From Pleurotus djamor (lineage: Eukaryota; Basidiomycota; Agaricomycetes; Agaricales; Pleurotaceae), in the NCBI GenBank assembly GCA_029747585.1, contig JAPEVF010000089.1:52720-116719 (forward strand): a stretch of 64,000 nt of DNA, written 5' to 3'. Within the stretch, counting starts at the first letter, position 1. Every line of letters begins with the position of its first letter. Made by a program: the position numbers and the translations under genes. The notes under the pieces are model-generated. The model saw only the letters and a list, made by a program, of their open reading frames with translations. It did no database searches and was not told the origin of the DNA. Below are positions 1 through 10,664 of the stretch, one piece after another.

Positions 1-65
1 CATGGGGCCTCGCTTACCGTACATCGCAACATAATACCAAGACGGGAAAGGGTCCTGAAAGGAGT

Positions 66-73
66 CTTTATAA
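66..73 (+). promoter_or_regulatory. TATA-like box of the flavin monooxygenase gene
   Basis: A TTATAAAG element lies about 40 bases upstream of the ATG at 113. This spacing suits a short-leader fungal promoter. The call rests on motif and position only. Confidence 0.4.
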
Positions 74-112
74 AGCAAACCACAAGCGTTGAGACGGAAT
101 TCATCATACATC

Positions 113-2596
113 ATGCCTTTCGACGTCGAGATCGCTGTCCCAACTCTTGATAAGCTAGGAGCGACTGTTCCAACCGACTTGGACGCGACCAAGGTCGCAC
201 ACCAATGGTTTGACAACTTCTCTACACTCCTACAGAACAACGATGGAGAGCGCGCAGCCGACCTGTTCGCAGAGGATTCCGTCTGGCGTGATATCCTCGC
301 TCTGACATGGGACTTCCGCACGTTCATCGGGAAACCCAAAATCAAGCAATTCCTCCAAGACCAACTAGCTGTCTTGAAACCTGGAAACGCGAAACTTAGC
401 GACGCCGGGTTAGCTTTGTACAAGCCCTTCTCAGACGTAGCTTGGATACAAGGGTCATTCACCTTCGAGACAGAGGTCGGGATCGCATCTGGGATCCTGA
501 GACTTGTTCCTACGGCGAACGGGGATTGGAAGGCACACGCGTTGTTTACGAATCTAGAAGAGTTGAAGGGTCATCCAGAGAAGATAGGATCTTTACGAGA
601 CGCAGAGCCGAATCACGGTAAATGGGAGGATGCTCGAAGGCGCGCTATCGCGCACGAGGATTCGGAGCCCACGGTGTTGATTGTCGGAGGAGGACAGAGT
701 GGCTTGGAGGTTGCTGCGAGGCTGAAATGTCTGGGTGTCGACTCTCTCGTCATTGAGAAGAACGAGAGATTAGGGGACAACTGGCGGAAGCGTTATGACG
801 CGTTATGCTTACACGATCCAGTTTGTGAGTACTAGTCTTGAAGACGCTGGGAGGAGAGCAGAACTGACTATCCACTAGGGTACGATCACATGCCGTATCT
901 CCCGTACGTTAATTCATATCGTCAGGACCAATTTATTCATTTCGCTGACATACTGTCATGGAAGGTTCCCTTCAACCTGGCCTGTGTACACTCCAGCGAG
1001 AAAGGTACGCCAATCGTCCCCTAACACCCCCTATGCTCTCAACAGTTCGGGCTAGATGGCGAACTGGCTGGAGAGCTACGCCGAACACCTGGAGCTGAAC
1101 GTCTGGACAGCCACGTCAGTTCAGCGAGTAGCCCAAGATGCTTCAAGGAGTTGGGTCGTCACTGTGAAGAAGTCGGATGGAACGGAAAGGGTATTCAAGC
1201 CCAAGCATGTCGTTTATGCAACTGGTTTGGGGGACACTGCAGCAAACGTCCCGACATACCCTGGGATGGTGAGCACTTACGCAATACGGAAAGGAGCTTG
1301 TTCTTGACCATACCATCACAGGACGACTTCCAAGGTCAGGTATTGCATTCCACTCAACATCAGAGAGCATCAGACCATGCTGGGAAGAAGGTGGTTGTGG
1401 TCGGTGCCTGTACTTCAGGTAAGGAGCGCTCGGTCTTTTCGAGGAACTTCATTGCTCAGCTAGCGAGATAGCCCACGACATTTGCACAGATTACTATCTG
1501 AACGGTGTCGGTAAGCCTACTCGTTCGCGTTTAAATGGAAGGATTGCGTACTCATGACATTCTAAGATGTTACGATGTTCCAGAGAAGTTCGACATATGT
1601 CGTATCGAACAAGAACCTATTCAAGTACATGCTCAGCGGTATGTCACCTATGACATGTCTCGAAACGACGAACACTCACGCGAAAGTCATGTGAAGGCCT
1701 ATATTCCGAGAACTCGCCACCAGTTGACGTTGCTGATCGACTTAGTGCGTCAGTGGGTAACGCTCAAACAGCTGGCATGGCGAAACGCATGGTGCGCCTA
1801 GCAGCGGAAGCGGATAAGTACGCCAAAAGAATTGGGAATTACTGCAGCAGCTGACATACCGTTTGCCTAGAGCTACCCTCGACGGGTTGAACAAGGTCGG
1901 ATTCAAGACGAACCTTGGGCTTCGCGACGCAGGCCTGTTCCTCCTCGCTTGGGATAGAGCAGGAGGGTATTACATAGGTAAGTCCTCTCGGTTAGCACCA
2001 AGAAACCTCGGTTTGGCTCAGCCAGCTGTACTCTAGATGTCGGCGCGAGTCAACTGATCATAGACGGCAAAATCAAGTTGAAGAGTGGTACCCAAATCGA
2101 GTCGTTCACCAAGACAGGGCTCAAGTTCACAGACGGCAGTGAGCTCCCAGCTGATGTCGTGTTATTCGCAACAGGGTGCGTTGAGTTTGCCGGTGGCCGA
2201 CAGACAGAGCTCTAACGAAGTGATCCATCAGTTTCGCTAGCGCAGGGAAGGCAATGGAAGTCATAACTGACAAGGAAATAAGTAGTCGAGTTGGGCAAAT
2301 TTGGAGTTTGAACGAGGAGGGAGAAATATATGGGTCGTGGCGTGACCTAGGTGTCCCGAACATGTGGTTCATGAACGGTATTGGTGCTCTCACTCCCTCG
2401 ACTTGCGCCTCTCTCACATGCATGGACATTTATAGGCAATCTGGCCTTATGTCGTTTCCACTCGAAGCATCTCGCCTTGCGTAAGTGGAGATCATAGTTC
2501 ATTCTAAATGGATGATATTGAGTTTTGGGTTTAGAAATCAAAGCAATTGAAGAAGGCTTACTAGGTTCACGGTATACGCTCAAAGCATCCTTATAA
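113..2596 (+). CDS. Flavin-containing monooxygenase (YUCCA/FMO-like), multi-exon
   Basis: This is a probable FAD- and NADPH-dependent monooxygenase of the class B family. The first exon encodes a SnoaL/NTF2-like N-terminal region of about 170 residues and then the FAD-binding motif GGGQSG. A second dinucleotide-binding motif (VVVVGACTSG) follows near 1390, after an FMO-type stretch (DDFQGQVLHS) and an ATG motif (YATGLGD). The start is the ATG at 113, because the frame is open only through a TTG further upstream. Several short introns interrupt the gene. The last joins are supported by the family C-terminus: a 58-base intron after MWFMNG leads to NLALCRFHSKHLALQIKA, and a final intron at 2480 precedes the last exon ending at the TAA at 2594-2596. 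Reading straight through at 2480 gives a premature stop. The substrate is unknown. Its 3' end is duplicated as a relic near 5.5 kb. Confidence 0.85.
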
Positions 2597-2699
2597 CTTT
2601 ATCCTTTGGGGAGCTCAGGGTTTCGTAGAAGAAGTGCCATAAATGTAATGTACAGATAGCAAGTATATTCATAGCAAAGATGCAATAATGGGGGAACAA

Positions 2700-3110
2700 A
2701 GCTGAGTTCCTGACGACTTGGACCTCTTGAGGCCGACGAGTGGGAGCGAGAACGGAGAGTTAGCCGCAAAATCCACTAGAATCTGAAGTCAAGTCGCGTC
2801 AGCGCGCGACGTCTTGGTTCAGTAAATTTCGAGAACTCACCGTATGCCTTCGCTGGGGGAATAGGGGGATACGCCCCCCGCTGAGGCACGTAGAGTACTA
2901 TGTACCGCGAAAGCCTTCGTCCCACCCAGCGATAACTTGGCCAGCCGGGATGAGCATCAAAAACACGCGGCTCATAGATCACGGCACCGACTTTGAATGG
3001 TGTAAGATTCAAGAAGCGCGTCAGAAGAATGTTGGCGAGAGCGGGCGAGGAGAAGACAAGCAAAAGAGTCGAGCCTGACGCGTGACGATCGAGCACCTCG
3101 ACCCACGCAT
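2700..3110 (-). pseudogene. Truncated FKBP-type prolyl isomerase relic
   Basis: This is a decayed copy of the FKBP gene at 5708-6357. On the minus strand it keeps the equivalents of the last exon (ending SSGTQL-like, with no clean stop) and the exon around GQVI-GWDEG and TIP-AKAYG. An insertion with an in-frame stop follows the GWDEG region, the reading frame is shifted, and the signal-peptide exon is missing. Similarity to the intact copy fades at about 3.1 kb, just before the promoter of the next gene. It lies tail to tail with the monooxygenase, and the same arrangement recurs near 5.5 kb. Confidence 0.75.
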
Positions 3111-3168
3111 TACGTCAGCATCCAATATTTCGATCGTGCACTGCTGTGCGGCGCAGCGCTTGTGTGCC

Positions 3169-3177
3169 TTATTTATA
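3169..3177 (+). promoter_or_regulatory. TATA-like box of the DUF7330 gene
   Basis: A TTATTTATA element lies about 70 bases upstream of the ATG at 3243. It is a weak positional call. Confidence 0.3.
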
Positions 3178-3242
3178 GACCGCTCTCGCGCAGCACCCCT
3201 CCTCCTCGTACCACAACCTCACATTTTGCAAACACAACCACA

Positions 3243-4198
3243 ATGATCATTCCAGATGATCAAATCGACAAGAAAGTCCCCGCACCACCTCCTGCGGCCA
3301 CAACTGTAAATCCCGTCGTCACCGCTTACAATCAGACGAACACATATGTGGATGGAATTGCGCAGAATGTCAGTGTTTCCTGTTCTTCGTTTGTAATTGC
3401 ATCTGACAATTCTACTGCTCTAGGATGATCGCCCTCCTCCATATACGGCTTCGACCAGCGGTATCCCTCCTGCGTCTCCGCCTTCTACAGGAGGTGACTC
3501 TGCGCAGCGTCCATGTAATTGGATGTACATGCGTCGGACAAACGGCGCAATTAGAGAATCCTATATCGTCGACCCTACCCTCCAAATACCCTCATCACTG
3601 CTTTCTGATGCCGCCACCAGCATACCCGAACACCAGAGAGACAATTTGAACCTCTTCACTAGCAATGGGTCCTTGGATGTCACTTTGAGTATCATCGGCG
3701 GGACGGTCCTCGTAGAAAGGAAACGTAGGGCGAAGATCTCGTTGAACACAAGCAATGGGTCTGTCAAAGTGAAGATGGTACGCCCCCTTCCTCTCTAAAT
3801 TTCCAACAGAGGCTGATATTTGTGCGTTAAAGAACCAAACCGAGGATACTATGCCCAGATTCGTTGTACAGGCAGTAACATCCAACGGATCGATACACAT
3901 TCGCATACCACGTTCGTTTACCGGACCCATCTCCGCTTCGACATCATGGGGGTCAATATCGCTCTCTAGCGAACTGGAGAAGCAATCTACGACATTCTCA
4001 GATGGGAACGTCAAGAAGTGTTTCGTCGGTGACTTTTCAAAGTACGAAGAGGATAAGAAGGAGGAGTGGGACGAGCTAGTGCTGAAGACGAACCATGGGT
4101 CCATCAGGATAGAATACTCCGATGAAGATTGGTGTTCTAGCGCCAGCGCCGGCAAGTCTGGTGGCAAGGGCTTCTGGGGACGAGTTTTCGGTCTATGA
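3243..4198 (+). CDS. DUF7330 domain protein
   Basis: The sequence shows a proline-rich N-terminus (PAPPPAATT, then DDRPPPYTAST after the first intron). A beta-rich domain follows with repeated SNGS turns: LFTSNGSLDV, LNTSNGSVKV, VTSNGSIHI and TNHGSIRI. This repeated strand-turn pattern matches the DUF7330 family, which is common in Agaricomycetes and has no assigned function. The model has three exons. Intron 1 runs from the GTCAGT after IAQN to the TAG before DDRPPP. Intron 2 begins at the GTACGC after VKVKM and ends just before NQTEDTMPRF. The C-terminus is Gly/Ser-rich and ends in a GFWGRVFGL patch. There is no signal peptide, so it is probably cytoplasmic. PPPY in exon 2 could bind a WW domain. 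Confidence 0.75.
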
Positions 4199-4284
4199 TC
4201 ATCTCATATAGGGTGCGGATTCTACTTGTACTATTTGTATTACTTATGTTTTCTTCGTTTGTCCAAGACCATACGCTGCAGTTG

Positions 4285-4318
4285 TGACCAGGTTTTAGTT
4301 ATGACCAGGTTTTAGTTA
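4285..4318. repeat. 17-base tandem duplication (two copies)
   Basis: The unit TGACCAGGTTTTAGTTA occurs twice back to back, identically, between the DUF7330 gene and the small heat-shock gene. No function is suggested. Confidence 0.8.
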
Positions 4319-4547
4319 TGAAATTCCCCGGTGCAGTACGCCATGGCGACTTCGACTGGCCGTCTCGGACCCGCACTCCTGTCTTCACACCTTTAGGGGC
4401 TCTCGTCGACTTCAAGTTGACTTGCTCAGAGTCTCAGACCCTTCGAGTGAAAGCGGCTCCCCTCATGTTGTTACCAGCTTTGACTCGTTCCTCCGCTCAA
4501 AAATACAAATGGTTTAAAGGAGTGCCGTTCTAAAGGGCCTCGTCTTG

Positions 4548-4555
4548 TATAAAAA
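4548..4555 (+). promoter_or_regulatory. TATA box of the small heat-shock gene
   Basis: A TATAAAAA element lies 76 bases upstream of the ATG at 4624. I found no clear array of nGAAn/nTTCn heat-shock elements upstream. Confidence 0.45.
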
Positions 4556-4623
4556 CCGTCAGTTTCGTCGATATTCACATAACATCCCAGTCTCCCGGAA
4601 ATCCACCGACTTTCTTACTCAAT

Positions 4624-5287
4624 ATGACCTATCACTACTACTACGACCCCTTCCACGGCGACTTTGACCGCCTTTTTGAAGAGGCCTTCAACGCTCGTAT
4701 CAACAATGGGCAAGTTATGGCAGGCACCCCAGTCAGCCTTCAGTACCCCTCCAGGCCAACCGTCCATCGTCCAAGGTGGATCTTATCCCCTTTTATTTAC
4801 ATTCATTTTTCCCGGACTAATTTGTTGGTTAATCTAGGATGAACGTCTTCGAACACCCAGACAACTCGGAGGACAAAGATCAGAACATAGTCATCTCCAT
4901 TGAGCTCCCCGGCTTCAAGGAGAGTGATATCGACATTCAAGTTTATGACTCTAACCGGGTGACTGTCACCGCGATGACCGACCCCACGGAGGACGCAGAC
5001 CTAAGAGATTGTTATGCTGTTCGTGAGATTCCATACGGCAAGTTCGTCCGGTCGTTCCAGTTACCTCGACATATCAGAGTGAGTGTCTCAGTTCAGTATC
5101 ACTCCTGTGTATGAAATTTGGGCTTATATTGAATAAATAGGCGCAATGGGTCGATGCGAAGCTTGAAGATGGCATTCTCAAGATCACCTTTCCCCGGTTC
5201 ATTGCCGAACTTGTTCAACCAGAGCGTATCCCCATCACCAATCAACCCAGTCAAGCCGAGCATTCTGGCAGTGGGCCCAGGCAATGA
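4624..5287 (+). CDS. Small heat-shock protein (Hsp20/alpha-crystallin)
   Basis: This is an ATP-independent holdase chaperone of the Hsp20 family. The N-terminus is Tyr-rich (MTYHYYYDPFHGDFDRLFEE). The alpha-crystallin domain follows, with the canonical core IVISIELPGFKESDIDIQVY, then DSNRVTVTA, and a last strand in exon 3 (AQWVDAKLEDGILKITFPR) that contains the conserved G-I-L-x-I/V pattern. The C-terminal tail carries ERIPIT, an IxI-like oligomerization motif. The model has three exons: intron 1 lies between HRPR and MNVF, and intron 2 after PRHIR. The frame closes at TGA 5285-5287 after about 160 codons, the usual family length. A broken second copy lies at 13684-14300. Confidence 0.9.
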
Positions 5288-5486
5288 CCATAGTGTCGGC
5301 ACATCTCGCACACCCAAGTTCGCCCACTCATTCCAAGTTGTACTATTCTTTGTTGTATCTCATCTACTGAGTACTTGATTCAATGCCTATCCAATGTGTT
5401 CCTGCGTAAAACTAGCTTATTTTGTCACCAAGTGCTCTGGACGACGCGGTTTGCGAGCTCAGAAGTTTGCCTCAAATATTCACGTC

Positions 5487-5600
5487 GTTTCCACTCAGGG
5501 CATCTTGCCTTGCGTAAATTCCAAGTAGAAGGATGACGTTGAGTTTTGTCTTCAGAAATCAAAGGGCTTACTACAACACGGTGTAATACGCTCAAGGCAG
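5487..5600 (+). pseudogene. Relic of the monooxygenase 3' end
   Basis: The sequence matches the last two exons and last intron of the monooxygenase at about 2445-2596. It keeps the TTTCCACTC, GCATCT-GCCTTGCGTAA and AAATCAAAG stretches, with indels that remove the reading frame. It sits downstream of and tail to tail with an intact FKBP gene, the mirror image of the state at 2.4-3.1 kb. Confidence 0.7.
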
Positions 5601-5707
5601 CCTTGTGACTGTATCTTTGAGAGGACTCATAGTTTCACGGAAGAAAAATGACATTGTAATAGATAGTGAATATATTCAAAACGAAGATGCAATTATCTGG
5701 CAATAAA

Positions 5708-6357
5708 TTAGAGTTCCTGACGGTTTGGTCCGCTCTCGAGGCCGACAAGTTCAACGTCAAAGACGAGGACAGAGTTAGGTGGGATGATGCTGCCAAATCC
5801 ACGAGAACCTGAAGCGAAGTCGCGTCAGAGCGCGACATCCTGGTCGAGAATTGATTCTCTGAGAACTCACCATATGCCTTCGCTGCGGGAATAGTGAGGA
5901 TACGCTTCTCGTTCAGGCACATANCCCCGAAGACCCTCGTCCCACCCAGCAATAACTTGTCCAGCTCCGACTGGGGAAGAGTGAGCGTCGAAACAAACGG
6001 AGGATGGATGAGAACCTACGTCGTAGAGTGAATGGTTGACCACGGTCCCGACTTTGAGCAATGTCAGCAACGTTGTCCGTGCGATTTAAGTATCTGCTAG
6101 CTGGCTTACCTTGAATCAAACTTGTTTCCGTTGGTGAACAAGGTACCGGTCTGCGAGGATATCACTGAGAAACTCTACGCGTCTTAGTGAGGAAGGTTTC
6201 AACCCACATAATGCACGTCAAGACTATCCCCAGGCGCCGCCGTGATAGGACAGTCTTCAGGCTTATAAGTCACTTCAATTTCTAGTTCGGTGGGAGGCTC
6301 TTTCGCGAACACGGCCACGGCCAAAGCAAGACAGGTAAAGACGTTGAAAAGTTGCAT
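5708..6357 (-). CDS. ER-type FKBP peptidyl-prolyl isomerase (FKBP2-like), copy 1
   Basis: This is a secretory-pathway prolyl cis-trans isomerase. Exon 1 encodes a signal peptide (MQLFNVFTCLALAVAVFA) followed by the FKBP start ELEIEVTYKPEDCPITA. Later exons supply GTLFTNGNKFDS, DRGQPFTL and VGAGQVIAGWDEGLRG with the conserved binding-pocket Trp. The final exons supply KRILTIPAAKAYG and SIIPPNSVLVFDVELVG. The protein ends in NRQEL, an HDEL-like ER-retention tail. There are five exons. The N at 5933 is an extra base: removing it gives GLRGMCLNEKR in frame, while keeping it breaks the gene. The first donor is GTGGGT, less standard than its paralog's GTATGT. The paralog lies immediately upstream on the same strand. 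Confidence 0.85.
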
Positions 6358-6595
6358 TTTGGAGAGAGCACGAGCGAAGATTGGGGAAGAATCGAGGAAA
6401 AGGACACGACTGAAGAACCTGGATTGACAGCGCACCAGTGGAACGCGTGCGACCAAGCGAACAGCAACAGAGCCAAGGGGGACCTTAGGGGGTGCGGGGA
6501 ACACGGGGTGGTCACGAATGCTGAGCACTCTAGCGTTGTGTAGATAACGAATACATCCAGAACGAATAAGTGGTGTGATATATACGGTCAATTAT

Positions 6596-7246
6596 TCAAA
6601 GCTCCTCTCTGCTTGCTTTGCTATCGAGACCCATAAGTTCCACCTCGAAGACCAGGGCAGCATTGGGTGGGATAACTCCACCAGCACCACGAGAGCCTAT
6701 ATGGATTCATGAGCAAACGTGCCTTCAATCTAATCCAAGATTTCTGAGAAACTCACCGTATGCTTTGGTCGAGGGGATGGTGAGTGTTCTCTTCTCGCCG
6801 ACACACATACCCTGGAGACCTTCGTCCCAGCCAGAGATAACTTGGCCGACACCGACTATACGTAGAGCAGTCAGCAACTGAGACAAGGAGACCAGAAAAC
6901 AAGTCAACTTACGCGTCAAAGGCAGAGGTTGACCACGGTCGTAGCTTCATCGAATTCCGAGTTCAAAGACAATCCGACATATATGTCGCTAGCATGGCTT
7001 ACCTTGAATCAAACTTGTTTCCGTTGTCGAAGAGGGTACCTTTCTGGTTAAAGATGAGCAAACACACGCTATCCCCCAAGTGGTTAAACATACGTAGTGA
7101 ACCTGAACACCGTCTCCCGTCTTCGCTTGGACAGTACAGTCTTCCGGTTTGAAGGTCACGTCAATTACGAGGTCTTTGGGAGGCTCCTTAGCGGCCAACG
7201 CGACCAGGGCCGAGGCCAAACAAGCGAGGATAGCGAAGAATTGCAT
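6596..7246 (-). CDS. ER-type FKBP peptidyl-prolyl isomerase (FKBP2-like), copy 2
   Basis: This is a tandem paralog of the FKBP at 5708-6357 with the same five-exon layout. The signal peptide is [18 protein letters not shown], followed by [31 protein letters not shown] and [26 protein letters not shown] carries the pocket Trp, and [19 protein letters not shown] and [14 protein letters not shown] complete the domain. The C-terminus SREEL is another HDEL-like ER-retention variant. All junctions are standard GT-AG, and the product is about 140 residues, normal for FKBP2. It is divergent from the eL39 ribosomal gene, with about 220 bases between the starts. Confidence 0.9.
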
Positions 7247-7466
7247 TTTTTGGAGATGGTGGAGGTTCTGGAGAGAAAAGAACACGTCTTCACTGACAGC
7301 GCAACATTCGACGCGAAGCATCACGTGAGCGGCATGAGGTGTGGCAAAGCCAACCGAGAATAACAAAGGTAAATACTGGTACATTCATTGCCTAAAGCAA
7401 ACCTTAATTCTTCATCTGTACACAGAAAGTCAACGATCCGTCCGACAACACATATTTTCAAGCACG

Positions 7467-7783
7467 ATGGTGAGCAACATCACAAATTTTCGCAGAATCG
7501 TCGTAGCTGATAGCCTGTACGCAGCCTTCCCAAAAGACTTTCCGTACCAAGCGCATCCTTGCAAAGGCCAGTCGCCAGAACAGGTGAGTTATCATGCCGT
7601 TTACTTCAGAGAGCTGGGATTGACCGTCCTATGATAGGCCCATTCCTCAATGGTTCCGTCTCAAGACCGACTCAAAGATCCAAGTTTGTTTCCTTGAAAA
7701 CCCCAGTTTCGATATCTGACCTGTTCATCAAATAGTACAACGCCAAGCGAAGACACTGGAGACGCACCAAGCTTAACATCTAA
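7467..7783 (+). CDS. rpl39: 60S ribosomal protein eL39 (RPL39)
   Basis: This is a small basic protein of the large ribosomal subunit that lines the polypeptide exit tunnel. Exon 1 is only the ATG at 7467-7469. Exon 2 (7525-7583) encodes PSQKTFRTKRILAKASRQNR, exon 3 (7638-7683) PIPQWFRLKTDSKIQ, and exon 4 (7736-7783) YNAKRRHWRRTKLNI and the TAA. The total is 51 residues, exactly the family length, with the universal RRHWRRTKL end. The three introns together are longer than the coding sequence. Frame and splice phases agree at every junction. Confidence 0.95.
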
Positions 7784-8564
7784 GCTCTACCTGCCGTTGT
7801 TAGCTTCGAGGACAAAATTCATCAGCCATTTTTCTTGCGTCCGTACCCCTACACACATGCCTGAACCAGCCATGCCGTATATGTATTCTATGACATGCCA
7901 ATAACGCTACCGCTTTCGCCTCCAAGTTGTCTTCGGTGAAGGGTAGCAATTTGTTGCCTTTTCCATCGTGCGATCATGATCCGTCGCCCTCTCTTTGTGC
8001 ACAAAACTATCGCGACCGGAATTAGGCCTCGGTCTGACATGCCCGACCACAGCCAACGCAAGGTGAGTTGCACCGTTCAGCCACGGTTAAGCGTGGTTCT
8101 TCCTTTGATCATCATCAATGTTTGCGGGAGTTCTTCGGGACGACGACAATGGTGCTTGTTCACTACCAAGGACGCGCGTATCAGGGTTTCGGCTTTACCA
8201 CTTGGTGTCTTCTTCATGGCTATGGTTCGTATCGATGTTCGTATCGACGCTGGACGATCAAGCGTACATGCACGCCTTAAGTCCTCTGCCGTGAGCTTGT
8301 ACCATGGCGTCTGATGTCGTATCTCAACACTGCCTTCTCAGCATCAAGTTGAGCCTCACTTGTGCTGTTGCATCAGTTGTTGTGTTGCGCAAGCAATGTT
8401 CCATCAGTACCTCTTCTTCCCATACATAGGTACGATTCATTCCGGTATCTCTTCCTGGGATTCACTTGGTTCTGTCCTTGATGACCCAACTGCGCGATGC
8501 AGGTAAGACCGTCTTTCTCAACACACCACCACGCACTTCAATGACCCTTATTCCATCTGAATAG
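7784..8564. other. Region of unresolved coding potential
   Basis: Short frames are open between 7976 and 8314, including one with GRAYQGFGFTTW at about 8180. They could be 5' exons of the Ser/Thr-rich membrane protein that follows. I could not find a consistent chain of exons or a signal peptide, so no gene is asserted. Confidence 0.3.
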
Positions 8565-9974
8565 GCCTCCGCTGGCGGTATATTGGTCGTCGAGGTGGTC
8601 AAAGTAACAGAAACGCTAACACAGACCGTTCATGCCACCGTTACTGTTACGGTGACGTCGCCCGAAAGTAGCCCACAGTCGACTGGCACGACCCCTACTA
8701 CTTCTAGTTCCTTTTCAACGCCCGGTAGGGCAGCTATCGCAACGCGTATTTCCTCAACGTGAGTTCTCCCAACTACTTGCGATGAAGATATGTGTACTCA
8801 AACCATACACCGATGTGACTAGGTCCATTCTTCCTGCTGGTCCTCTAGCCCCTCCGTAAGATGCACCATGACTCACCTCTCGCTTTATTGCAACTGATAA
8901 CTCTTCTCGATCCCTTCAGCACATCCAGTGCCCCTACAGCATCTTTCCTTTCTTTTACATCAGTGTCCTCAGTTCCATCCGAACCAGTTATCTCCCAAAC
9001 GTCGTCCTTGACTTCCGCTACTCCAAGCAATGCACCCTCATCGTTACCAGTGTCCCCCGTAACAACGATACTCACCGGCTCGCCCAGTTCTACACTCCTT
9101 TCCTCTCCTACCACATCGCTCGAGCTGCAGGGCACCGCCTTACCTGCCACCCGCAAGGTCAAAGTCAACATGCCGGTCCTAGCAAGCGTCATCGTCGTAT
9201 CTGTCTTAGCCGTCGCCTTCCTCCTCTTCGCCTTAATCCTCTGCTACAGAAGACGGTTGAGCCAGACGAGTTTCCCCTTGAGCGATGCCGGTATGTCATT
9301 TTTCCCATCCGTCGGCTGATGAGTTCAACTGATTGATGAATGCCCGTTCTTTCCATTCTACCATCATCTATCACCTCTGGCCACTGATCATTGATCAATA
9401 TCAACATCACCATCGTCATTATCATCATCAGAAAGGGCCAAATGTCAACCAGCTCCATTCGTGAACGAGAGGCGGAAAAGTCCATTGAACCCATCGAATT
9501 CCTCCATTTCTTCGCCGCCACCGCCACCACCACCTCGCCCGATCCGTCNCGGTTCGCCCGTTAGGCGGACTGTCTTTACCCCCGGACCCCCCTACATACC
9601 CAGTTTTTTTCGATGAAGATGAATTCGACGATGATTTTAAAACACCGCCCCCGACTTCACCGACCTCCGTACAAGCCCAACACGGGTCCTTACTTTCCAT
9701 CATGGAACCTGAAAACAAAGGGAATGGTAACTCCCATCCAGCACCCCGTGGAAGTAGGAGTAGCATCGTCAAGAGAGGCTTTGACTTTATGAACTTTGGG
9801 AAGACATCAGGGCCGGTGAAGCCCCCGGTCGACACAAATGTTACTCGAACTTCTGGATCGGCAAAGGATGGGTCTCCTCTTCCTGGGAGTGCTGGGACTC
9901 AGCGGACTTTGCATTCGTCGATACAGTCAGGGTATGAAGTATTAGTTTCCATTCTTCCTGGTTTTAGGCCTTAG
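8565..9974 (+). CDS. Ser/Thr-rich single-pass membrane protein, 5' end unresolved
   Basis: The visible part begins in an exon encoding VTETLTQTVHATVTVTVTSP and continues as a Ser/Thr-rich stalk (SLTSATPSNAPSSLPVSP). One transmembrane segment follows (VLASVIVVSVLAVAFLLFAL), then a basic stop-transfer CYRRR and a long cytoplasmic tail. The tail has a polyproline run (SSISSPPPPPPPRPIRP), an acidic patch (FFDEDEFDDDF) and several Ser/Pro-rich stretches. Such proteins are common in basidiomycetes and resemble wall-stress sensors in layout only. The N at 9549 is an extra base: removing it joins PPPRPIRP to LGGLSLPP and to the acidic patch in one frame. The start codon and signal peptide are not identified. 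Confidence 0.55.
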
Positions 9975-10664
9975 ACATTTGGGTTCCTCCGTTTGTCACC
10001 GTCATGATATATATATTGGATTTCTTGGGAACAATGCATGATCAAAGCTGGGGGTTACTGACATCATGCGCAACCAATGCATGCGAATCTCATATCGGGT
10101 CACGTCTGCCTAACTTTCGCTCAAACGCCTCCAGGAGTGACGGAAATTGGGTCTGTCGCGGCCATTGACCGGTGACCAGTTGAGTTGCGGAGCATAACCC
10201 TGTTTGGGACTCTAAGTCCACCAAGGACTTACATCGAGGCCTACCAGGCCTCAAGTGTGCAGTGTTGACATACCGTCAATATTGCGTCGAATTCCTTTTA
10301 CGATGGTGACAATAGCTGACAATAGGCAACGACATCATGCACGAAGAAGTTCCTCAAGGTCCGTGGTTCAAGGCTGTGGTAATGTTTTGTACGCCGATTT
10401 GTGCATCAACTACGATTCGCATCGGACACAAAGACAATAATTGTAACGACAGGATAGATGGAGTATTCCCAGTCCATAAAAGGTCCACACAGATATTAGT
10501 AACGAAATATATCAAAAAGTTCAAGGCATCAGCTAGGAAACCAAGGTATAAGCAATAAGAGGGCGACAACGATACGTAGATCAGTCCAATGTCACGAGGA
10601 TAATAGGGTAAACATTTTGTTCGTTCTTGTCCATCGTTCGTTCAACCGAATAGAGGCAATGCAC
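9975..10664. other. Intergenic region, nothing recognised
   Basis: Only short frames with no family resemblance are present. It separates two convergent genes. Confidence 0.5.

Noticed and set aside
9601..9615. An apparent homopolymer frameshift at a run of seven T in the membrane protein gene
   Set aside because: Removing the N at 9549 restores the frame through the T run, so the T count is probably correct.
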